A stretch of DNA of 64,000 bases, taken from positions 1 to 64,000 of the forward strand of contig JAKZAN010000181.1 in assembly GCA_023053545.1 (NCBI GenBank), in the 5' to 3' direction. The DNA comes from Lepidurus packardi (lineage: Eukaryota; Arthropoda; Branchiopoda; Notostraca; Triopsidae). A model generated the notes under the pieces. The model was not told where the DNA came from and ran no database searches. It saw only the letters and a list, made by a program, of their open reading frames with translations. How positions within the stretch are numbered: position 1 is the stretch's first letter; each line of letters starts with the position of its first letter. Shown in pieces: positions 1 to 10,778 of this stretch. Both the position numbers and the translations under genes were made by a program.

Positions 1-3000
1 GCTTGTAATTTTACCTGAAATTTCCTCGAAATCTTATTGAAATTACACTGAAATTTCATTGAAATTTCGTTGAAATATGCTTGTAATTTTACCTGAAATT
101 TCAATGAAATTTCCTTGAAATTTGCTTGTAATTTTACCTGAAATTTCCTCGAAATATTATTGAAATTACACTGAAATTTCATTGAAATTTCGTTGAAATA
201 TGCTTGTTATTTTACCTGAAATTTCAACGAAATTTACTTGAAATTTGCTTGTAATTTTACCTGAAATTTCCTCGAAATCTTATTGAAATTACACTGAAAT
301 TTCATTGAAATTTCGTTGAAATATGCTTGTAATTTTACCTGAAATTTCAATGAAATTTACTTGAAATTTGCTTGTAATTTTACCTGAAATTTCCTCGAAA
401 TCTTATTGAAATTACACTGAAATTTCATTGAAATTTCGTTGAAATAAGCTTGTAATTTTACCTGAAATTTCAATGAAATTTCGTTGAAATATGCTTGTAA
501 TTTTACCTGAAATTTCAATGAAATTTCCTTGAAATTTGCTTGTAATTTTACCTGAAATTTCCTTCAAATTTGCTTGTAATTTTGCCTGAAATTTCCTCGA
601 AATCTTATTGAAATTACACCGAAATTTCATTGAAATTTCGTTGAAATATGCTTGTAATTTTACCTGAAATTTCAATGAAATTTCCTTGAAATTTGCTTGT
701 AATTTTACCTGAAATTTCCTTGAAATTTGCTTGTAATTTTAACTGAAATTTCCTCGAAATCTTATTGAAATTACACTGAAATTTCATTGAAATTTCGTTG
801 AAATATGCTTGTAATTTTACCTGAAATTTCAATGAAATTTCCTTGAAATTTGCTTGTAATTTTACCTGAAATTTCCTCGAAATCTTATTGAAATTACACT
901 GAAATTTCATTGAAATTTCGTTGAAATATGCTTGTAATTTTACCTGAAATTTCAATGAAATTTCCTTGAAATTTGCTTGTAATTTTACCTGAAATTTCCT
1001 TGAAATTTGCTTGTAATTTTACCTGAAATTTCCTCGTAATCTTATTGAAATTACACTGAAATTTCATTGAAATTTCGTTGAAATATGCTTGTAATTTTGC
1101 CTGAAATTTCAATGAAATTTACTTTAAATTTGCTTGTAATTTTACCTGAAATTTCCTCGTAATCTTATTGAAATTACACTGAAATTTCTTTGAAATTTCG
1201 TTGAAATATGCTTGTAATTTTACCTGAAATTTCAATGAAATTTACTTGAAATTTGCTTGTAATTTTACCTGAAATTTCCTCAAAATCTTATTGAAATTAC
1301 ACTGAAATTTCATTGAAATTTCGTTGAAATATGCTTGTAATTTTACCTGAAATTTCAATTAAATTTCCTTGAAATTTGCTTGTAATTTTACCTGAAATTT
1401 CCTCGAAATCTTATTGAAATTACACCGAAATTTCATTGAAATTTTGTTGAAATATGCTTGTAATTTTACCTGAAATTTCAATGAAATTTCGTTGAAATAT
1501 GCTTGTAATTTTACCTGAACTTTCAATGAAATTTCCTTGAAATTTGCTTGTAATTTTACCTGAAATTTCCTTCAAATTTGCTTGTAATTTTACCTGAAAT
1601 TTCCTCGAAATCTTATTGAAATTACACCGAAATTTCATTGAAATTTCATTGAAATTTACTTTAAATTTGCTTGTAATTTTACCTGAAATTTCCTCAAAAT
1701 CTTATTGAAATTACACTGAAATTTCATTGAAATTTCGTTGAAATATGCTTGTAATTTTACTTGAAATTTCAATGAAATTTCCTTGAAATTTGCTTGTAAT
1801 TTTACCTGAAATTTCCTCCAAATCTTATTGAAATTACACTGAAATTTCATTGAAATTTCGTTGAAATATGCTTGTAATTTTACCTGAAATTTCAATGAAA
1901 TTTCCTTGAAATTTGCTTGTAATTTTACCTGAAATTTCCTCGAAATCTTATTGAAATTACACCGAAATTTCATTGAAATTTCGTTGAAATATGCTTGTAA
2001 TTTTACCTGAAATTTCATTTAAATTTCGTTGAAATATGCTTGTAATTTTACCTGAAATTTCAATGAAATTTCCTTGAAATTTGCTTGTAATTTTACCTGA
2101 AATTTCCTCGTAATCTTATTGAAATTACACTGAAATTTCTTTGAAATTTCGTTGAAATATGCTTGTAATTTTACCTGAAATTTCAATGAAATTTACTTGA
2201 AATTTGCTTGTAATTTTACCTGAAATTTCCTCAAAATCTTATTGAAATTACACTTAAATTTCATTGAAATTTCGTTGAAATATGCTTGTAATTTTACCTG
2301 AAATTTCAATTAAATTTCCTTGAAATTTGCTTGTAATTTTACCTGAAATTTCCTCGAAATCTTATTGAAATTACACCGAAATTTCATTGAAATTTCGTTG
2401 AAATATGCTTGTAATTTTACCTGAAATTTCAATGAAATTTCGTTGAAATATGCTTGTAATTTTACCTGAACTTTCAATGAAATTTCCTTGAAATTTGCTT
2501 GTAATTTTACCTGAAATTTCCTTCAAATTTGCTTGTAATTTTACCTGAAATTTCCCCGAAATCTTATTGAAATTACACCGAAATTTCATTGAAATTTCGT
2601 TGAAATATGCTTGTAATTTTACCTGAAATTTCAATGAAATTTCGTTGAAATTTGCTTGTAATTTTACCTGAAATTTCCTTGAAATTTGCTTGTAATTTTA
2701 CCTGAAATTTCCTCGAAATCTTATTGAAATTACACTGAAATTTCATTTAAATCTCGTTGAAATATGCTTGTAATTTTACCTGAAATTTCAATGAAATTTC
2801 CTTGAAATTTGCTTGTAATTTTACCTGAAATTTCCTCGTAATCTTATTGAAATTACACTGAAATTTCTTTGAAATTTCGTTGAAATATGCTTGTAATTTT
2901 ACCTGAAATTTCAATGAAATTTACTTGAAATTTGCTTGTAATTTTACCTGAAATTTCCTCAAAATCTTATTGAAATTACACTGAAATTTCATTGAAATTT

Positions 3001-6000
3001 CGTTGAAATATGCTTGTAATTTTACCTGAAATTTCAATTAAATTTCCTTGAAATTTGCTTGTAATTTTACCTGAAATTTCCTCGAAATCTTATTGAAATT
3101 ACACCGAAATTTCATTGAAATTTCTTTGAAATATGCTTGTAATTTTACCTGAAATTTCAATGAAATTTCGTTGAAATATGCTTGTAATTTTACCTGAAAT
3201 TTCAATGAAATTTCGTTGAAATTTGCTTGTAATTTTACCTGAAATTTCCTCGAAATCTTATTGAAATTACACTGAAATTTCATTGAAATTTCGTTGAAAT
3301 ATGCTTGTAATTTTACCTGAAATTTCAATGAAATTTCCTTGAAATTTGCTTGTAATTTTACCTGAAATTTCCTCGAAATCTTATTGAAATTACACCGAAA
3401 TTTCATTGAAATTTCGTTGAAATATGCTTGTAATTTTACCTGAAATTTTAATAAAATTTCCTTGAAATTTGCTTGTAATTTTACCTGAAATTTCCTCGTA
3501 ATCTTATTGAAATTACACTGAAATTTCATCGAAATTTCGTTGAAATATGCTTGTTATTTTACCTGAAATTTCAACGAAATTTACTTGAAATTTGCTTGTA
3601 ATTTTACCTGAAATTTCCTCGAAATCTTATTGAAATTACACTGAAATTTCATTGAAATTTCGTTGAAATATGCTTGTAATTTTACCTGAAATTTCAATGA
3701 AATTTACTTGAAATTTGCTTGTAATTTTACCTGAAATTTCCTCGAAATCTTATTGAAATTACACTGAAATTTCATTGAAATTTCGTTGAAATAAGCTTGT
3801 AATTTTACCTGAAATTTCAATGAAATTTCGTTGAAATATGCTTGTAATTTTACCTGAAATTTCAATGAAATTTCCTTGAAATTTGCTTGTAATTTTACCT
3901 GAAATTTCCTTCAAATTTGCTTGTAATTTTGCCTGAAATTTCCTCGAAATCTTATTGAAATTACACCGAAATTTCATTGAAATTTCGTTGAAATATGCTT
4001 GTAATTTTACCTGAAATTTCAATGAAATTTCCTTGAAATTTGCTTGTAATTTTACCTGAAATTTCCTTGAAATTTGCTTGTAATTTTAACTGAAATTTCC
4101 TCGAAATCTTATTGAAATTACACTGAAATTTCATTGAAATTTCGTTGAAATATGCTTGTAATTTTACCTGAAATTTCAATGAAATTTCCTTGAAATTTGC
4201 TTGTAATTTTACCTGAAATTTCCTCGAAATCTTATTGAAATTACACTGAAATTTCATTGAAATTTCGTTGAAATATGCTTGTAATTTTACCTGAAATTTC
4301 AATGAAATTTCCTTGAAATTTGCTTGTAATTTTACCTGAAATTTCCTCGAAATATTATTGAAATTACACTGAAATTTCATTGAAATTTCGTTGAAATATG
4401 CTTGTTATTTTACCTGAAATTTCAACGAAATTTACTTGAAATTTGCTTGTAATTTTACCTGAAATTTCCTCGAAATCTTATTGAAATTACACTGAAATTT
4501 CATTGAAATTTCGTTGAAATATGCTTGTAATTTTACCTGAAATTTCAATGAAATTTACTTGAAATTTGCTTGTAATTTTACCTGAAATTTCCTCGAAATC
4601 TTATTGAAATTACACTGAAATTTCATTGAAATTTCGTTGAAATAAGCTTGTAATTTTACCTGAAATTTCAATGAAATTTCGTTGAAATATGCTTGTAATT
4701 TTACCTGAAATTTCAATGAAATTTCCTTGAAATTTGCTTGTAATTTTACCTGAAATTTCCTTCAAATTTGCTTGTAATTTTGCCTGAAATTTCCTCGAAA
4801 TCTTATTGAAATTACACCGAAATTTCCTTGAAATTTGCTTGTAATTTTACCTGAAATTTCCTCGTAATCTTATTGAAATTACACTGAAATTTCATTGAAA
4901 TTTCGTTGAAATATGCTTGTAATTTTGCCTGAAATTTCAATGAAATTTACTTTAAATTTGCTTGTAATTTTACCTGAAATTTCCTCGAAATCTTATTGAA
5001 ATTACACTGAAATTTCATTGAAATTTCGTTGAAATATGCTTGTAATTTTACCTGAAATTTCAATGAAATTTCCTTGAAATTTGCTTGTAATTTTACCTGA
5101 AATTTCCTCGTAATCTTATTGAAATTACACTGAAATTTCTTTGAAATTTCGTTGAAATATGCTTGTAATTTTACCTGAAATTTCAATGAAATTTACTTGA
5201 AATTTGCTTGTAATTTTACCTGAAATTTCCTCAAAATCTTATTGAAATTACACTGAAATTTCATTGAAATTTCGTTGAAATATGCTTGTAATTTTACCTG
5301 AAATTTCAATTAAATTTCCTTGAAATTTGCTTGTAATTTTACCTGAAATTTCCTCGAAATCTTATTGAAATTACACTGAAATTTCATTGAAATTTCGTTG
5401 AAATATGCTTTTAATTTTACCTGAAATTTCAATGAAATTTCGTTGAAATATGCTTGTAATTTTACCTGAAATTTCAATGAAATTTCCTTGAAATTTGCTT
5501 GTAATTTTACCTGAAATTTCCTTCAAATTTGCTTGTAATTTTGCCTGAAATTTCCTCGAAATCTTATTGAAATTACACCGAAATTTCATTGAAATTTCGT
5601 TGAAATATGCTTGTAATTTTACCTGAAATTTCAATGAAATTTCCTTGAAATTTGCTTGTAATTTTACCTGAAATTTCCTTGAAATTTGCTTGTAATTTTA
5701 CCTGAAATTTCCTCGAAATCTTATTGAAATTACACCGAAATTTCATTGAAATTTCGTTGAAATATGCTTGTAATTTTACCTGAAATTTCAATGAAATTTC
5801 CTTGAAATTTGCTTGTAATTTTACCTGAAATTTCCTCGAAATCTTATTGAAATTACACTGAAATTTCATTGAAATTTCGTTGAAATATGCTTGTAATTTT
5901 ACCTGAAATTTCAATGAAATTTCCTTGAAATTTGCTTGTAATTTTACCTGAAATTTCCTCGAAATCTTATTGAAATTACACCGAAATTTCATTGAAATTT

Positions 6001-9000
6001 CGTTGAAATATGCTTGTAATTTTACCTGAAATTTCAATGAAATTTACTTGAAATTTGCTTGTAATTTTACCTGAAATTTCCTCGAAATCTTATTGAAATT
6101 ACACTGAAATTTCATTTAAATTTCGTTGAAATATGCTTGTAATTTTACCTGAAATTTCAATGAAATTTCCTTGAAATTTGCTTGTAATTTTACCTGAAAT
6201 TTCCTCAAAATCTTATTGAAATTACACTGAAATTTCATTGAAATTTCGTGGAAATATGCTTGTAATTTTACCTGAAATTTCAATTAAATTTCCTTGAAAT
6301 TTGCTTGTAATTTTACCTGAAATTTCCTGGAAATCTTATTGAAATTACACCGAAATTTCGTTGAAATTTCTTTGAAATATGCTTGTAATTTTACCTGAAA
6401 TTTCAATGAAATTTCGTTGAAATATGCTTGTAATTTTACCTGAAATTTCAATGAAATTTCCTTGAAATTTGCTTGTAATTTTACCTGAAATTTCCTTCAA
6501 ATTTGCTTGTAATTTTACCTGAAATTTCCTCGAAATCTTATTGAAATTACACTGAAATTTCATTGAAATTTCGTTGAAATATGCTTGTAATTTTACCTGA
6601 AATTTCAATGAAATTTCCTTGAAATTTGCTTGTAATTTTACCTGAAATTTCCTCGAAATCTTATTGAAATTACAAAGAAATTTCATTGAAATTTCGTTGA
6701 AATATGCTTGTAATTTTACCTGAAATTTTAATGAAATTTCCTTGAAATTTGCTTGTAATTTTACCTGAAATTTCCTTGAAATTTGCTTGTAATTTTACCT
6801 GAAATTTCCTCGTAATCTTATTGAAATTACACTGAAATTTCATCGAAGTTTCGTTGAAATATGCTTGTTATTTTACCTGAGATTTCAACGAAATTTACTT
6901 GAAATTTGCTTGTAATTTTACCTGAAATTTCTTCGAAATCTTATTGAAATTACACTGAAATTTCATTGAAATTTCGTTGAAATATGCTTGTAATTTTACC
7001 TGAAATTTCAATGAAATTTACTTGAAATTTGCTTGTAATTTTACCTGAAATTTCCTCGTAATCTTATTGAAATTACACTGAAATTTCTTTGAAATTTCGT
7101 TGAAATATGCTTGTAATTTTACCTGAAATTTCAATGAAATTTACTTGAAATTTGCTTGTAATTTTACCTGAAATTTCCTCGAAATCTTATTGAAATTACA
7201 CTGAAATTTCATTTAAATTTCGTTGAAATATGCTTGTAATTTTACCTGAAATTTCAATGAAATTTCCTTGAAATTTGCTTGTAATTTTACCTGAAATTTC
7301 CTCGAAATCTTATTGAAATTACACCGAAATTTCATTGAAATTTCGTTGAAATATGCTTGTAATTTTACCTGAAATTTCAATGAAATTTCCTTGAAATTTG
7401 CTTGTAATTTTACCTGAAATTTCTTCAAAATCTTATTGAAATTACACTGAAATTTCATTGAAATTTCGTTGAAATATGCTTGTAATTTTACCTGAAATTT
7501 CAATTAAATTTCCTTGAAATTTGCTTGTAATTTTACCTGAAATTTCCTCGAAATCTTATTGAAATTACACCGAAATTTCATTGAAATTTCTTTGAAATAT
7601 GCTTGTAATTTTACCTGAAATTTCAATGAAATTTCGTTGAAATATGCTTGTAATTTTACCTGAAATTTCAATGAAATTTCCTTGAAATTTGCTTGTAATT
7701 TTACCTGAAATTTCCTTCAAATTTGCTTGTAATTTTACCTGAAATTTCCTCGAAATCTTATTGAAATTACACCGAAATTTCATTGAAATTTCGTTGAAAT
7801 ATGCTTGTAATTTTACCTGAAATTTCAATGAAATTTCGTTGAAATTTGCTTGTAATTTTACCTGAAATTTCCTTGAAATTTGCTTGTAATTTTACCTGAA
7901 ATTTCCTCGAAATCTTATTGAAATTACACTGAAATTTCATTGAAATTTCGTTGAAATATGCTTGTAATTTTACCTGAAATTTCAATGAAATTTCCTTGAA
8001 ATTTGCTTGTAATTTTACCTGAAATTTCCTCGAAATCTTATTGAAATTACACCGAAATTTCATTGAAATTTCGTTGAAATATGCTTGTAATTTTACCTGA
8101 AATTTCAATGAAATTTCCTTGAAATTTGCTTGTAATTTTACCTGAAATTTCCTTGAAATTTGCTTGTAATTTTAACTGAAATTTCCTCGAAATCTTATTG
8201 AAATTACACTGAAATTTCATTGAAATTTCGTTGAAATATGCTTGTAATTTTACCTGAAATTTCAATGAAATTTCCTTGAAATTTGCTTGTAATTTTACCT
8301 GAAATTTCCTCGAAATCTTATTGAAATTACACTGAAATTTCATTGAAATTTCGTTGAAATATGCTTGTAATTTTACCTGAAATTTCAATGAAATTTACTT
8401 GAAATTTGCTTGTAATTTTACCTGAAATTTCCTCGAAATCTTATTGAAATTACATTGAAATTTCATTGAAATTTCGTTGAAATATGCTTGTAATTTTACC
8501 TGAAATTTCAATGAAATTTACTTGAAATTTGCTTGTAATTTTACCTGAAATTTCCTCGAAATCTTATTGAAATTACACTGAAATTTCATCGAAATTTACT
8601 TGAAATTTGCTTGTAATTTTACCTGAAATTTCCTCGAAATCTTATTGAAATTACACTGAAATTTCATTTAAATTTCGTTGAAATATGCTTGTAATTTTAC
8701 CTGAAATTTCAATGAAATTTCCTTGAAATTTGCTTGTAATTTTACCTGAAATTTCCTCGTAATCTTATTGAAATTACACTGAAATTTCTTTGAAATTTCG
8801 TTGAAATATGCTTGTAATTTTACCTGAAATTTCAATGAAATTTACTTGAAATTTGCTTGTAATTTTACCTGAAATTTCCTCAAAATCTTATTGAAATTAC
8901 ACTGAAATTTCATTGAAATTTCGTTGAAATATGCTTGTAATTTTACCTGAAATTTCAATTAAATTTCCTTGAAATTTGCTTGTAATTTTACCTGAAATTT

Positions 9001-9130
9001 CCTCGAAATCTTATTGAAATTACACTGAAATTTCATTGAAATTTCGTTGAAATATGCTTGTAATTTTACCTGAAATTTCAATGAAATTTCGTTGAAATAT
9101 GCTTGTAATTTTACCTGAAATTTCAATGAA
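1..9130. repeat. Satellite array A1, 11-bp unit with 45/78-bp composite repeats
   Basis: Tandem satellite with no unique sequence. On the + strand it is built of 11-bp units of consensus GAAATTTCNTT (variants GAAATCTTATT, GAAATTACACT, GAAATATGCTT) interrupted by a 12-bp unit GTAATTTTACCT. Three 11-mers plus the 12-mer make a 45-bp repeat; six plus the 12-mer make a 78-bp repeat; the two often alternate as a 123-bp pair. A shorter 34-bp form (two 11-mers plus the 12-mer) also occurs. Larger blocks recur: the variant TGCTTGTTAT is found at 201, 3548 and 4399, and the variant AAATAAGCTTG near 441, 3790 and 4641, giving offsets of 3347 and about 851 bp. Long minus-strand open frames run through it, but they follow from repeat lengths divisible by three, so I do not call genes here. 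Confidence 0.97.
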
Positions 9131-9383
9131 TTTTTCAAGGATTTTCACAAAGGACGTGCAGACGTGCAGACGTGATTCCGTGTGCTCTCGAACTTTGGCC
9201 TTTTCTGTACGATACGAGTCAGAAAAAGTCTCTAAAACATAGTTCTCCTGTTGAGTTAAGTGTTCTTGTTATAATTTTCATAAGTGTTATATCCCTGATA
9301 GTGTTGGATTGCCTGTGGTTAATTTGTTACAATTCTCATAAGTGCTGGTCTGCCTGTGGTTGTTTTGCTGACGGGGCCTGCCT
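9131..9383 (+). promoter_or_regulatory. CR1 element 5' UTR with internal repeats
   Basis: Untranslated leader before ORF1. It contains an 8-bp tandem (GACGTGCA, about 2.7 copies, 9153-9174). Further on there is a diverged direct repeat: the stretch from about 9269 (GTTATAATTTTCATAAGTG, then GCCTGTGGTT) is repeated from about 9326 (GTTACAATTCTCATAAGTG, then GCCTGTGGTT). Non-LTR elements carry their promoter inside the 5' UTR, often in repeated modules, so this is the likely promoter region; that role is inferred. A minor overlapping frame at 9172-9543 shows no recognisable domain. Confidence 0.55.
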
Positions 9384-10721
9384 ATGGAGGGGGCGGTCCC
9401 CGAACAAACTCGAAAGAAAACAATGGAAAACGTTTGCTCTCAAGCGCATGAACAGGCTACCAAAACTACAGAAATTGTTCGTTCCCAAACGCAAGACCAG
9501 GCCAACATGGTTCGATGTATCACCTGTCAAAACACGTTTGTAAAAGATCATCCTGCTGCGAAGAACTGCAAGAGTTGTCGCCAGCAAAAAACGGCCGTAT
9601 CGAGCGGTGAACCTTTGCGAAAACGTTCGGAGTCAGATCCATCATTACCTCTTCAATTGCAGGAATTTCAAAAGGGTCTAAAAGAAAGAGTCAGCTGTCT
9701 GGAAGCTAAGGTCGATACCTTACTTCCCCTAGCGGAATTAGTCCCAATTCTAATAGACGAAATTCGACTTCTGAGAGAGGAGCTGGCCAAACGTCCTCAA
9801 GCTCCTCATGAGCAAGTGACCAGGCACTGGCCTAATCAAGCACCAGCCACCCCTCAATTAGGCAAGGATAATCAAGATGATGATGGAGAGTTGGAATCGC
9901 TCTTTATACAGCAAGAAGATGTTAAAAAGAGAGCCAGCAAGGTTCCCCGTATGGGTTTACTTAAAATGATTGACGACGACTTCAGGGCTGCTAAGATCCC
10001 AAATCCTGTACTGGCACACCAAACACAAAGCGGGAATATCAAACTCGTCTTTAAGAGTCACGATGAAAAGCTTGAAGCGGAACCGTTACTCAAGAAAGTA
10101 GTCTTACCCACACTTGGCCCGGTAAGAATGATCTCAAGAAAATTGAACTTAAGCGTAGTAGTACACCAACTACCTAGGGACCAGAATTACCAAGAAATTT
10201 GTCAACATCTGTCCGAAAAAAATTCAAGTCTGAACGTCGTATTCAATGCAGAAAAAGTTAAATGGCTAAATCCCAGCAGTAAAAAGGCCTATGGGTCTCT
10301 ATTGGTCTCGTGCGACTGCATTGAGAAGAAGGCAAATCTGCTGCGGGCTGGAATGCTCTTTGCCTTTAATAGGCGAATTAAAGTAGAAGACAACAACCCC
10401 CCTCAGTATCATCAATGCTTTCACTGTCAAGCATACGGCCACGTAGCCGCGGTATGCCGAGATAAAGAACCAACTTGTGGAAAATGTGCCCAAAAACATG
10501 ACACAAGGAAATGCTTGGAGGATACCAAAAAATGTGTGAATTGCAAAGGTGAACACTTTGCTTTTGACGCAAGTTGCCCTATTAGACAGAAAGAGAAGAA
10601 GGAGAGAGAACAAAAATCGCACAATGCGCGCTCAGGCGCTGGTTACTATCCTAGCTTATCCACGAACCAGCGTGTAGAAAAATCGTCGAACGCAGTTGCA
10701 CCTATCTCTCAGCAGGATTGA
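9384..10721 (+). CDS. CR1 element ORF1 protein (Gag-like nucleic-acid-binding)
   Basis: A 445-residue protein expected to coat the element RNA and chaperone target-primed reverse transcription. Visible features in order: a CX2C-X13-CX2C cluster (C45, C48, C62, C65) that could bind zinc; a heptad-rich segment at about 91-135 likely to form a coiled coil for oligomerisation; a central region at about 200-335 that could be an RRM-like fold; and three zinc knuckles, at C345-C358 (CX2CX4HX4C), C365-C377 (CX2CX4HX4C) and C384-C398 (CX2CX3HX6C). The tail is basic (KEKKEREQK). Three such knuckles before the C terminus are typical of Jockey/CR1-type ORF1 proteins. The first ATG after the leader is taken as start. 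The TGA stop at 10719-10721 is the only stop between this frame and ORF2. Confidence 0.9.
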   Translation: MEGAVPEQTRKKTMENVCSQAHEQATKTTEIVRSQTQDQANMVRCITCQNTFVKDHPAAKNCKSCRQQKTAVSSGEPLRKRSESDPSLPLQLQEFQKGLKERVSCLEAKVDTLLPLAELVPILIDEIRLLREELAKRPQAPHEQVTRHWPNQAPATPQLGKDNQDDDGELESLFIQQEDVKKRASKVPRMGLLKMIDDDFRAAKIPNPVLAHQTQSGNIKLVFKSHDEKLEAEPLLKKVVLPTLGPVRMISRKLNLSVVVHQLPRDQNYQEICQHLSEKNSSLNVVFNAEKVKWLNPSSKKAYGSLLVSCDCIEKKANLLRAGMLFAFNRRIKVEDNNPPQYHQCFHCQAYGHVAAVCRDKEPTCGKCAQKHDTRKCLEDTKKCVNCKGEHFAFDASCPIRQKEKKEREQKSHNARSGAGYYPSLSTNQRVEKSSNAVAPISQQD

Positions 10722-10778
10722 CATAACTCCAGGGCAAAGCCTTCCAGATTAAAGACCAAGAACCGGGATTTAAAATGT

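Noticed and set aside
412-8388. Many minus-strand open frames of 70-160 codons in array A1 (and longer ones in A2/A3)
   Set aside because: They are the satellite read in its stop-free frames, overlap each other in different phases, start at any ATG of the repeat and have no unique sequence. I treat them as repeat, not genes.
1-9130. Resemblance of TTTCGTTGAAAT to the CENP-B box (nTTCGnnnnAnnCGGGn)
   Set aside because: The TTCG and the central A match, but the essential CGGG half is absent (ATGC instead).
9172-9543. 123-codon + strand frame at the CR1 5' end
   Set aside because: Overlaps the ORF1 start in another frame, has no domain, and lies in the element leader.
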